DNA from: Nymphaea colorata
Taxonomy: Eukaryota > Streptophyta > Magnoliopsida > Nymphaeales > Nymphaeaceae
Length of the DNA stretch: 64,000 nt
Direction of reading: 5' to 3'
NCBI RefSeq assembly: GCF_008831285.2
Contig: NC_045144.1
Span: 1,922,001 to 1,986,000, forward strand
Part shown: in pieces, positions 1 through 10,929 of the stretch
Numbering within the stretch: position 1 is the first letter of the stretch
How the letters are laid out: every line of letters starts with the position of its first letter
The notes under the pieces: model-generated
The model's database searches: none
What the model saw: the letters and a program-made list of their open reading frames with translations, nothing else
What the model was told of the DNA's origin: nothing
Translations under genes and position numbers: made by a program

Positions 1-1210
1 TCATGGCCACATCTGTATAACTAAGCCTCGTTGCCGCTGAATCAATGACATAGGTGCTGCCGAAATGGACTCCTTGCACTGCCAAAATGGACTTGGTTGG
101 AGTGATTTGCAACAGTTCATATCGGTGAAATTCATTACCACACTACAACAAATGCGTGTCTCCGACGACCCATACTTAGTGCAAGAGTCGTAGCGGATAA
201 TTCTCGCTCCATACCATCGACCCGTTTTTCTTTTAACTCACGAACCCGATTTCTCAAATTTACGCGCGAGCCCATTTATCCGTTCTCCTGTGGTGAATTA
301 GGGGAAGCTTCCTTAACGAAGTCTGCAGCGTTGTAGGCTCTGTCCGATCGGAAGATGCTGACAAATGGATTACTGATCGAAGTGGAGAATCGCCAAATTG
401 AAGCATTTTTTGTGGTTGATCAAAAATATGGCAAAGATATAGGACGTTCATGCGTCATGCGGAAAGATTGAGCTCTTGCTTTTGGCGTTCCTTTGAGCTG
501 TTCTCGCTGGTCAGAAACTGGATCAGGTTTAGCTTTGATTTTTGGAAGGTCGATGAATTGTGAGGGGAATTAGGTCGTTAGTGCAGCTATTCGGGTGAAC
601 GGAGAAGGAACTTACCTCACCTTCAACGAGATCACTAGAGAGGGTTTCCAATCAGTTAAACTGTAGCTCTTTTTCTTTCTGTAGTAGAAGCCATTTGAGC
701 AATTTCTTTTAATGAATAGGATTTTAAGTCACTTTCAGGTACCATTTTCTGTTGCAAGGGTTTCTATCTTGACTGCTCGTGATAGCTTTGCTGCTTATTG
801 GTGCTGATTTCTCTTGTGAGGTATTCTTCAAAACCTCTTTCCTGGAAGCTATTAGGGAATGCACTAGTTTTTACATATCCATTTAGCTTTTGTCTTCTCC
901 CGTTCAATTTTCTTTTCTATGTTTTATCAATTATTTTGTTGGTTGTTTGATCGAGTGAAAAGTGCTAGTAATTGGATGTGTATAGAAAAGACGCATTGAT
1001 AGGTACCAAAAGGAAGGTGCCAAATGTTGCATAATTTCCCCCCTATTAAATGTTGGGATATTAACATCATACCTGGTTGTCAAAATGATGAAAGGAAGTA
1101 TGGGTTTTTGAGGAATTTGTTGTGCTGAAATCACCAGATGCAGTATTCGATCCAGCAACCGTATTTGAACCACTAGAACTAGAAGCTGAGTTTGATGCAG
1201 TTATTGAACT
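1..1210. other. Non-coding stretch, no gene recognised (minus-strand gag leader possible at its right end)
   Basis: I find no conserved protein in either strand of the first kilobase. The reading frames are short and interrupted. Reading minus from about 1210 there is a Ser/Thr/Asn-rich open stretch that could be the start of a retrotransposon gag protein, because it directly follows a primer-binding-like site. The rest is undistinguished plant intergenic DNA. Confidence 0.4.
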
Positions 1211-1223
1211 GGCTCTGATACCA
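1211..1223 (-). promoter_or_regulatory. Primer-binding site-like sequence of an LTR retrotransposon (minus strand)
   Basis: Read on the minus strand this is TGGTATCAGAGCC, the sequence complementary to the 3' end of initiator tRNA-Met that plant LTR retrotransposons use to prime minus-strand DNA synthesis. Upstream on the minus strand (about 1230-1400) there are two TATAAA-like sites, as expected in an LTR. Downstream is a Ser-rich open stretch. I could not define LTR ends or find pol, so this may be a solo remnant. A chance match is possible. Confidence 0.45.
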
Positions 1224-2399
1224 TGTAAGGCCGAACACATTGCAGTAGGATTTCACCCACAGAAGCGCGGAGAGCTCATTTATACAGGGGAGAAACAGAG
1301 AGCATGGAGAGCAAAAAACACTCAATCAGTTTCATTTCTCTGAGAAGGCTCATTTATACTCTTTACAGAAGACTCTGTTAAAAAGTGGTAACCAATTCTG
1401 ATACGCAGCACCATCTCTGATCTCTTGAATATTCTGGAGTCGTCTATGCACGTGCAGGAAATATCTTCAGCTTCAAGTTAACTTGAGGTAAATGACTTTT
1501 GTAAAAATATCTGTTATACAGTTTGACGTCAATTTAAAGCTGCAAATTATTGAATGCTGCAACATGAGTCTGACCCAAACTAAATACACATGTCGACGCT
1601 CAAAAACAATAAACAACCATCACCATGAAGAATATAAAGAAGAGTCAAATCCCAGAGCACGCACTTATGAAGGAGAATGTTGTGAAATCATGTTTCTGGA
1701 ATTCTTTTGGAGGGTCTTGTTTTAGCCTGTTTTTTACTTATCTTTATTAATAATAACTTATCTTTGTAATAATAACATTGCTTTTGTTGTGCAGTTCCTA
1801 TTTAATAACATTAGAATTAGATAGTTTGCATAATGTCTTTTATTTTTATTATCCCTTCAATTAGATGACGTATTTGAAAAGTCCAAGTTTACCTTGAAAT
1901 ATTTTGGGAAGATGAATCAAGTCATCACTTTATTGAAAAGCCAGTGACCTCTTGGTCATTTGGAGGCTTTCATTTAAGTGTAAATTTTCCAATCATCGTG
2001 GCATGATTGTCCTAAATTTGGATCTCACTTTATTTCTTTGTAAACTATCCTTGACCCAGGTTCTCTGCCCATGCCCTCGAAACCATGCCGTCGAAACCAT
2101 AACGTTCATTCTTAACTTGATTTACTGTTGATTGAAAGTGCTATCTAACACAGTTGAGATGATCATATTATTCTCCATTTAAGTGCCTTAAATTTTTTGT
2201 GTTGCTCGCCCTATTCCTTGAGTATTCTTATTTGTACCTGGTACGTTTGGTGACACAATTCTTATGCCTGGTTGCACAATGTAGACTAGCTCCTTGCCTG
2301 CTCTTGTTTAAAAGACATCTTGGCTTTCTTTCTCATTGCAGTTATTTTTTTATACTTTTTTTGTGGGACTCATGAATGGAATGTGATGTATAGGCATAA
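1224..2399. other. Possible LTR remnant, then non-coding DNA
   Basis: The first few hundred bases may be the LTR that belongs to the primer-binding site at 1211-1223. The rest is AT-rich with no recognisable gene. Confidence 0.3.
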
Positions 2400-2404
2400 G
2401 AGAT

Positions 2405-2553
2405 GTGTCCACCGTAGAGCAAGCACAAACTGAAGTTTATCTGGGTGTAGAAACTCTGTGGCCATTGTTACTGGAGCTTCCAGGGGAATCAGTAAGGCAA
2501 CGGCATTGGCCCCAGAAAGAGTAGGCTGCAAGGTGTGTGGACTTTTTTATGGT
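2405..2553 (+). pseudogene. Fragment of plastid 3-oxoacyl-ACP reductase (FabG, short-chain dehydrogenase)
   Basis: The frame from 2458 reads VAIVTGASRGIS followed by KATALAPERVGCKV. This is the N-terminal beta-strand and TGxxxGIG dinucleotide-binding motif of a short-chain dehydrogenase/reductase, closest to plant FabG of plastid fatty-acid synthesis. Just upstream, one base out of frame, is STVEQAQTEV, which resembles the segment after the plant FabG transit peptide. The last Gly of TGxxxGIG is Ser here, the frames are broken, no start codon or transit peptide is visible, and no later exon (Asn-Ser-Tyr-Lys catalytic residues) follows. I read it as a decayed exon or captured fragment, not a working gene. 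Confidence 0.6.
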
Positions 2554-2699
2554 ACACAGTCTTTCCCAAGAAGAGCTATAGAAATAAATATTACTATATT
2601 CTTTGTTATATGCATTGTTTTGTTGTTCTATGATATATTGACAACATTAGAACTTCAACTGGGGCAGTAGCGATGCTCCTCCATGAAAAGGAAGGTAAG

Positions 2700-5600
2700 C
2701 ATTAAGGTTGCATACTAAAAAATATGTATGCAAATGTTGGGGATGAAGTTTAATCCCTTTCTCTCTATATTCCTCAGTTCTCCTGCATCATCGGAAATGT
2801 GAAGGTTACTAAAATTATGATAAAGGTGACTGAAGCTAGTAGATAATTCTTGTTTGGAAATAGGGGTAACACATATCATTACTAAGAAAGGTCTAGCTTC
2901 TTATGATGGCTTGTTGCTGGAGGGATTCCATCGTTTCCCATGTCTCCACCAGCTCTAGGTGTTCAATCTCTCCGCTGCCTCTCTTTCAGATATTCACGAG
3001 ATATCAGCTTGGAGATATACCCGTGTCAAGTTGCCAGGAATGTGTGGTTGAGAAAGGAATGAGTCCCACTTGTTTCCAGACGTTGCAAGCGCGTGATCAA
3101 GTAGCTATATTATATTGATATATAAACTTTGACTTTTGTACATGCTAGTGGTGGAATGCGCCACATGGGCTATTCTATTTAGAAAGAAGTCAATATTATT
3201 GTGATCAAACTAACTATAGTGCCCTCTTAATTTTACACGTTATATATATTTTTTTCCTTTTAACCTTTCTGTGCAGAAAAGAGCGCCGAAAGCCCTATTT
3301 CAATGCTTGGGGACAACTCGGTGTTGTGCTTTACCTCCGTAAGGCAAAACAAAACATAAGCGTTATGTGCTTTTGAATGACTTATATTTTCCATAAGTAT
3401 AAAAATCTTTTATTAACTTTCGAAAACCTATATCTGCATATAAAATCTATATATATGTTCTTTAAATTATCCAGAGAAGTTGGAGAAAAAACGCTAAATT
3501 TCTCTTTTTTTTGTTGGTTCTAGAATCACAAAGTTACTGTTTTTTAAAATAAAAACATTTTGGAAATCTCATTTTAGAAAAAACATTAATAAGAATAAAT
3601 CCTAAGGAATTCAAATATAATCTCTTCAAGAAATTTTAGAAATATATAAAAAGTATAAATTTCAGGGTAGAATGCATAACAACAGAAGACTACAAAAATA
3701 GAGTAAATTTTCAAAACCATATCATATTTTATAAAAATGTATTCTCCAAAGCAAAACTTTAATGGCTTCCCGCTGATGCCTGTGGTTAATATTCAATGCA
3801 TTGCAAAGTTGTATAGTTGCTCTGATGGGGACAAATCATAAACGCCAGTAACAAGAGCTCCGTCGGCTACAGTTCGCGAGAATCAAAGTTCAAACCATGA
3901 AAGTGGAAGGGTTCCTTATGAATTAATTAATGGTGACTGCCATTAAAAAATAAAAAGAAAATTTGCGAAGAAGAAGGAACAATTGAGTAGTTCGATATTT
4001 CTTGGATAGTTTGTTAGGTTACTTTGTGAGAAAGTTGAGATGTTGTTGGTGTACTGGTGTGGACAAGTAATAACCATTCTTACAGGAGCTTCATTGGCTG
4101 AAGTTAGGAAATACAAGATCTGCCCAAACAAGCATAACATAGGCTGATAGGCTGTTAAGCAGCCGTGGCGGAGCCAGGATTTTTTAATCGTGGGGCACTT
4201 GCCTTGGCGACACAAATTTGGGGTGGGCACTGCATATAATTTTAGAGTCATAGCAATGTGATGTTAGGACATTATAATTAATGGAATTTTTGAATGGCTG
4301 GCATGGACAGTGTCCACCCAGCTAACAAGAAGCTCCGCTGCTGTTGAGTAGGTAGCACAACAAATTTGTCACTTGTTCGACTCTGTTGGGGGCTATGCTG
4401 TTGTACTATATTGGGTGAACCCAACACCAAGGTGACTATACACCATCTCTTCGCCAAGCACCAATGCAGTCCTAGACCTTGAGAGCAATGTGAATCAGTT
4501 CTCCTTCCAGACAGCAGGTCGTAATCCTCTTGATCAGCTGAATGGAAGATATATATGATCAAATCTTTTAAATGTATATTTTGGTATAGAGGGATATATA
4601 CTTCCCATCAAGTACACCCAACTTAAATTTTTTCTTGAAGACAAGCAATTATTACTTTTAACAACATATGCGGGGCATGATATTAGGCGTTGGGTTATAA
4701 CGATCAAGGGTTATAGACAGGGCCGGCTGGGGCCTTGCGTTCCCTTATATTTTGAAAACTTTAAAAATTTATATGTAAATCTAAAAAATTCTAGTTTAAT
4801 GTATACAAAAAAATTGAAAATTTTTATTTCAGCCCCATTTCTCTTTATTTTAGATTGTGATTTTGTAATTTTTACAATTTCTTCTGGAATGACAGGATGT
4901 TCCAAATATTAATATTATTGGAAGAAATATTAAAGAATTAAATATATCAGGCTTTTCCTAGTTGAGATACAGATGAACGTGACTGTATTGAGTTCGTACC
5001 TAGAGGTATTCTCTACTTGCATACCTTGGAAAAAGAAACAGATTTTTTCTTTTCCATCTCTGTCTTATTGCTTTATCAAGAAACTGGACTTTCACCCAGC
5101 TACCACTATCCTTGGGAAAAAAAAGTACCAGAGAAATGAACGTTTCAGTTTCTTCTTACACGCGGAGAAGAAAGAGACGTGTACAAATAGCAGATAAAAA
5201 TGTTTTTCTTAGGTATTTACACAAATAATAAGCAGACTTTGTTCTTATGTTATCTCTTTCCGATAATTTCACAGAAGATAATAATATACATTTTTTTAAA
5301 GCCAACATTTCCTAATACTCTTGCAAGAAATATGTTGAAAAGAAATATCCTGGGGATTTTTCTTGTTGAGTTACAGATGAAACTGGCCATAACATTGATT
5401 TCATCTAATAAATAGCTCTCCATAAAGTAAGAACAAAAATAAATAGAAAGCGAATGCACTTTTGCATGATCTAGAAAATCTGAGATAGATCAAGCACCAC
5501 AAGTTACTATTTTTTATCACATAACGTAATGCATTATATGCTCTAACTGATAAGTGATTATTAACACAAGGGTTCGAGCATAAACAAGCATAATAAACTA

Positions 5601-6358
5601 TTGCACAGGGTTTACTGCCTAACTTAGCAGCTAATGACAAGCTACCTCATTAGATTGTCATCTGGACACTCTTAAGGTGGTCTCTGGTGCATGGGTTGCG
5701 AGAGCAGACCAGCTTTATGCTGCCACTTGTGGGACCCACTGTGTGCAAGAAATTGACTCAATGCAATGCCCTGAACAGTGAATGCGATTGTTCTTTCAGA
5801 TGAAAATTTGATGTTCCACTAATTAGCCACATGCCCGCAGTAAAACCATGGAGACAATTTTTGGACGCCCGTTATGCATGTACAGCTAGGCCCACAAGCC
5901 AAGTCAAGCTAAAAGCAGGGTCAGGTAGAACTAAGCTCAAGCTAGATTTGATAAACTGTAATCATGCTCGAGCTCAGCTCATTTAGGATCATAAATTAGA
6001 ACTAACTGAGCTCGATCTTGAGATAGCTCGACAACAAGCTTCTCAGGTTCCTACAAATGTTGGAGTTCATATAACAAAGGAAAGCCAGGAATTGGAGTTA
6101 CGCAGCCTCGAAAAATGAATAAATAATAAAGCGATTTGTTACAGACACTAACTCACTAGAGATTAGCAAAAGTCATATAAGATTTGTTGAATAGTATTTA
6201 CATTAAGTGGTCCTTTGGAATATTAAATAGTTAGGAGCTCTTTTATTAACATTTGTTTTTATTTTTGGACCTATTGTCTAATTGTTCAGTTTTACCTTAA
6301 AAGAGATTAGGGCAGATTAATGTTAGGATTTTCATTGCTCTTTCTGTCTTCTCATACC
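2700..6358. other. AT-rich stretch without a recognised gene
   Basis: Reading frames are short and have no recognisable motifs. At about 4165-4205 there is a GTGGCGGAGCCAGGA-type element end, the same terminal motif that recurs at 7063 and through 13.9-19 kb, so at least one small transposon fragment is present. Around 5930-6050 is a stretch rich in GAGCTC/CTCGAG-like words. Nothing else could be assigned. Confidence 0.4.
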
Positions 6359-6804
6359 TGCGACCAGCGTAACTAAAGAGGTAAAAAAAAGAAGAGAAAA
6401 CAGGGCAAGAGACAATGACGCAGGGAGTTACGTGGTTCGGTGCAATTGTGCACCTACGTCCACAAGAAGGGCAAACCGCTATCGTTCAAAAAATTGAGGG
6501 TAGTAGTTAGCCTGATTTTCTTTAAAAAGAGGTTTCTCAATCTTTACATCGACAACTGCTCCTTGATTTTAAGGGCTGATTACAACGATTCTGGTTTTTA
6601 TTGTTTGTTGCCTTATCCGAATAACGGCTTCATGCGTGTCAATATTTGTTGCCTTATTAGCTCTATGCAAAGCACACGTATTAGCTCCATTGATGGCAGA
6701 TGTCTCAACAATCTCCTTCTTGATATTAGTTAAAGTAACGCCCCACCTCCTTCTTGATATTAGCTAAGATAGCGCCTGGAGGCTTCTGGGCCTTATCTCT
6801 ACCA
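6359..6804 (-). repeat. 3' LTR of the decayed minus-strand Copia element
   Basis: On the minus strand this begins TGGTAGAGATAAGG directly after a polypurine tract (TTTGAGGGGGA, about 6805-6816) and the end of an RNase H region, as a 3' LTR should. It contains the TACGTGGTTCGG ... CCTACGTCCAC words common in plant LTRs (about 6428-6468, plus-strand reading) and a partial internal duplication (CCTCCTTCTTGATATTAG occurs twice near 6710-6765). The far end is placed at a CA-type terminus near 6359. The left edge is approximate and no target duplication could be matched. Confidence 0.55.
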
Positions 6805-7056
6805 TCCCCCTCAAACTGGGCGGCAGTTCAGTGAGCCCGAGTTTGCTGTGTTAGCCATCAAAGACTGAATGAAATAAGGCCTTTGTAAAGATGTCAGCTT
6901 GCTGTTAAAGAGGGAAAACACCAAGTGTTGAGAAGCCGAGTGCTATCTTTTCACGCACGAAGTGGTAATAAATTTCGACATGCTTCATGTGAGAATGAAA
7001 AATCCGTTTGATGGAAACTCGAAGCACAGACATGTTGTCACAATATAGCATAGGCC
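6805..7056 (-). pseudogene. Copia RNase H C-terminus (decayed)
   Basis: Minus-strand translation in shifting frames gives YCDN-like residues, then KHVEIYYHFVREKIALG and QQADIFTKAL, the signature C-terminal part of Copia RNase H. The segment is the continuation of the Copia fragment at 9060-10925. Together they make one element whose RNase H was split by the DNA now at 7063-9055. Frameshifts and a stop show that it is dead. Confidence 0.8.
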
Positions 7057-7116
7057 ACCATCAGGGGCGGAGCTAAGATTTTTTTTCGGGGCAGGCTAAA
7101 CGGTTCAACGAACTGT

Positions 7117-7119
<3 letters not shown>

Positions 7120-7170
<51 letters not shown>
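7120..7170. repeat. (TA)n microsatellite
   Basis: About 25 uninterrupted TA units. Confidence 0.95.
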
Positions 7171-7171
<1 letters not shown>

Positions 7172-7468
7172 TCACACACTTTAGATAGTATTTGCAAACC
7201 ACAGTATAGTAGAAGTGAACATATGTTGTATATAATTGCTCACGTCATAAACGTGAAGTGCAACCTGTCCTACGCCACATTTGAATAATTGTTTATGTCA
7301 TTAGCACAAAGCACGACATGTCCTAAGCAAATAAGATGTTTTATTTCTATTACAGTGAAGGTGTGACCATACAAATATCACAATGAAAAATATAGCAAAC
7401 AAAAACATCTACAAAAAAAAATAAAGAGATTTAAAGCAGCAAATAAAGAAGACAATATTCACCACTTA

Positions 7469-7653
7469 CACTTTGTAGAACAACGAAGAGTTGTTTCCTC
7501 CCCTCGCTAACTTGCTTTTCGAATTATAATGAGTGGAGTGAAGTCTTGCCGCATTATCAGGTGCTTGATTGGACAGGTCAAAATCAGCTACCTTAGCCGC
7601 ATCATCGTCAAAGGAAGGAACCTCAAAAAATTGTTCACATGAAGTGGTGACTA
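7469..7653 (-). pseudogene. Captured exon fragment of a PTI1-like protein kinase
   Basis: The minus strand encodes a run containing [19 protein letters not shown] followed by HST at about 7532-7603. This is the activation-segment region typical of PTI1-like serine/threonine (or 'tyrosine') kinases of plant immunity and hormone signalling, where the DFG motif is DFN and is followed by LSNQAPD. Here the third position is D. A good splice-acceptor sequence (pyrimidine tract plus TTTTTCAG) sits at about 7654-7665 on the minus strand, so this looks like genomic capture of an exon with its intron edge rather than a retrocopy. After HST the protein no longer resembles a kinase and stops. No other kinase subdomains are in the block. 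Confidence 0.6.
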
Positions 7654-9059
7654 ATCTGAAAAATGAAACAGGGAACAACCTTCACACTTGAGCACACTAA
7701 AAAACTCCTTGCCTACAGCAAACCATTGTAATAAGATGAAAAGATATGACATGATTAACTAAATTTGCTGCACACCAACAAAATCAATAGCAAAAGATGC
7801 TGCAATAAAAGTTCTCTTGTAATAGATCCATGTTATAATCAATTTATACCAGCAAAGGTAAGAGCCTCAAAAATTGTTCATACACACTGACAACAGGAAA
7901 ACAGGAGGATATATTGAAGGAGATAAGAATTTCTGGATACCCCAAAAACCAAGGGACTTGCTCAAATCTGTAATCTGTAATAAGTCATAAAATGAAAGAG
8001 CAGGGGACAATTTCTGAATTTCTGGATATACTAAATAACACCACCACCATACTGACCAAACAGAACTATTCGAAACTCTGAAGCTTTTAAAAGCTTCCAA
8101 GTTGTAGAAACCTGAATTTGTAATCAAATGCAATTTCTAGAATCTTGGGCACAATTATAACTCCTATACTAGAGAGACTAGAAGATACAGGTAATAGGTC
8201 CACAAAACATCCAAACAAAACTTGACTGTTCTTAGATGCTAAGACCAATTCCGATTTCCGAAATCAGGCCGGATGCAATGTGAGAGCTCATATTAGCTTT
8301 ATCATAGGGACAAACTGAGTAAACAGCACATAACTACACATTTATACATACACACACATATAATCATCCCCACCTTCTTCCAACATACAGGTCTCAATGT
8401 GCTTATCATAAAAATATCAATAAGCGTCAAATCCGGTTCTTTTTAACGGAGGGTTTGAAAGGCAGAAGCAGGCTCAACAAACAATAACAGATTCAGTGAA
8501 AGATCAAGGTTAAAAAATAAAAAATGTGCATATAGAAATTAGAAACCCACCATAAAACGGATAGGAAAAAAATGATAGAAAAGGTTAAAAAAAAAGAAAA
8601 AAAAAACTAAAGTATGAAGGAAACCGCCCCATCATAATTCACTATGCAACAAAAGTAGAAGACCACTAAATAAAGTACGGAAGAAAGTCAGGAAACGGCC
8701 CACCTCCTTCCTGTAGCCAGCACAGCAGCCTGCTCAGTGCTCTCTTGTCTATTGGTCTCTCCTACGGACCTGCTCCCTTTCTCACTCCTTCATATTTCTC
8801 TTTCTCTATCGGGCCATCTCCCTCACTCTTTGTCTCTCGTTTTCTCCTCCCTCGCACTCTCTAGTCTCTCCCTGGTGCAGCGTGCGTTTTCACCTTTCGA
8901 AAATTGAAATAGGGCAAACCAAAGGGGCGGGCCTCGTTTTGTGGGTTGGAGTTGGATCCGGGTAAGGTAGGGCCAAATTGGATCCAGATTCAAATATTAC
9001 ATAGACGTAATAAAAATTTTGAATTTTTATAATTATTTTTTTTTGCATTTGCCTGGGGT

Positions 9060-10925
9060 AGGGCCATGGCAAGTCCAATGTCTTTAACAATAAAAGTGAT
9101 CCAGGTGAGTTCAGCAGCGGCAGAGGCCATAGACAGATATTTGGCTTTGGTAGTGGAGAGTGCAAATATTGGTTGTTTTTTAGGTTGTTTTTTTATAGTC
9201 CAAGCGATAACAATTTGTCTTGAGAAAGGTGCAAAATCCTGTTGTCGATCGTTGTTTCATGACAACCAGCCCAGTCGAAATCTAAAAAGGCATGAAGTAC
9301 AAGATGTGATTGTACCCCAAGATTACATCCAATATTAAGAGTTTCATGAGCATAACGTCAAATGCCTTCAACAAACTGTAAATGGCTCATCTTGTGCGTT
9401 TGCATATGCGGACTTATAAAGTTGACAGCGAAATAGATATCCAGTCTTGTAAAAGTGAGATATTGAAGACCCCAAATAAGGCTGCTGTGTAAGGTAGGGT
9501 CTGAAAATATAATGAATCATCTACCAGTGATTTATAATTTAGAATCAAAGGAGCGACAACCGGCTTGCATGGGAGCATTTTGGCATGCTCAAATATGCTA
9601 TATGCATATCTCCATTGAGTTCAAAATAATCCATTCTTTGTTCTAAGCACCTCAATTCTAGGAACATGATGTAGAAAACCCAAATCCTTCATAGCAAACT
9701 CGTGGCTTAAATAGCAATGAAGTCATGCACAAAATAGGAGTTGCTTCTGGTGAAGATGATATCATCCACATATAGCAAAAGTAATATGGTACTTTTTTCA
9801 TCATGGCAAATAAAGAGTGAAGAATCGGAAACACTGGAAAAGAATCCCATTGATAACAAAAAAGTTTCAAATCTATCATACCAAGCATGAGGTGCTTGTC
9901 GAAGACCATAAAGAACTTTATGTAGGCGACAAACATGATCAGGTTTAGTTGGATCTTTGAACCCAGGTGGCTGCTCAATATAAACAACTTGATCCAAATG
10001 GTCATGTTGAAATGGGTGTTTTAATATCTAATTGACGAATATCCCATTGATGAGAAAGAGCAATAGTAAGCACAACGCGTATAGTAGCTGGTTTGATGAC
10101 TGGTGAAAAAGTTTTTAGAAAGTCGACACACAGGATTTGATTGAATCGACCGGCGACAAGTCTTGGCTTCAATCGGTCAAGTGTGCCATCACTTTTGACA
10201 TTAGTTTTGTAAACCCAGCGAGTGGAGATACATTCATATCATTTTTGCGAGGGACCAAAGTCCAAGTATTGCAATGCTTTAAAGCACACTTCTCTTCTTC
10301 CATAGCTGTAATCCACCCAAGGTGCTGTAGAGATTCTTCAACTGTTTTGGGTTCAAGTGCCAGTCAAGGTTAAGAAATATTTGGGATTCGGTTTAGAGAT
10401 ACCTGCTTTTGCACGAGTCACCATAGGATGTTTTCAAGTAGTGCTGGTTGGCATGGTGGTCTCTGCAACCATAGGATTTGCTGGTACACTTTCTATCCTT
10501 TCATTTGACACAAGATTTGATGGCACACCATCAGACAAGGTAGAGCTTTGAAGTATATTTTCTTGACCATCATTGTGTATAGAAGTGGCGATATGTAGAC
10601 AAGCTCTTTGTGAGGCATCATGAGCAACCAAAGATGTAGAATCTAGCATTTGAGATGGTTCACACCATTCATCCTTGTGCCTCTTATAGGGGCACTGCTG
10701 GCTCAAAATAAAATTCCTGATTTGGCAAAGGGAAAAACACTCTCATCGAAGACTACATGCCATGAGGTATAAATACAACCAGTAGGTGGGTAAAGACATT
10801 TATACCCATTATGAGTTGTACTATAGTCAAGGAAAACATAAAGTAAGGAGCGAGACTCCAATTTGTGCTTGGCGTGTTCTCCGAGATAATGGAAACATCA
10901 ACTTCAGATGTTCTTAAGCAAGAGT
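9060..10925 (-). pseudogene. Copia pol remnant: integrase tail, reverse transcriptase, RNase H
   Basis: Reading the minus strand from about 10925 down, in changing frames: an integrase C-terminal segment (HKLESRSLL, HVVFDESVFPFAKS at 10.74-10.90 kb), the RT start (RLVAGRFNQ, ETFSPVIKP-like text near 10.03-10.15 kb), then YIEQPPGF, VLYGLRQAPHAWYDRF and LLLLYVDDIIF at 9.71-9.98 kb, then linker text (FEHAKMLPCKPV) at 9.4-9.6 kb, and RNase H DWAGCHDK with RSTTGFCTFL at 9.17-9.29 kb and SMASAAAELTWI near 9.07-9.14 kb. The order and motifs are those of a Ty1/Copia pol. Several frameshifts and stops make it inactive. It continues at 6805-7056 beyond the inserted block. Confidence 0.85.
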
Positions 10926-10929
10926 TGAG

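Larger units (their letters stand above)
7063..9055. mobile_element. About 2-kb insertion splitting the Copia element
   Basis: This block lies between two halves of one Copia RNase H domain. It starts CAGGGGCGGAGC, a terminal motif shared with small elements elsewhere in the window, contains a TA microsatellite, a PTI1-kinase-like exon fragment on the minus strand, a pyrimidine-rich stretch at 8700-8880 and a GGATCC-rich piece at 8930-9060. No matching right-hand terminus or target duplication was found, so it may be several nested insertions. Confidence 0.5.
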
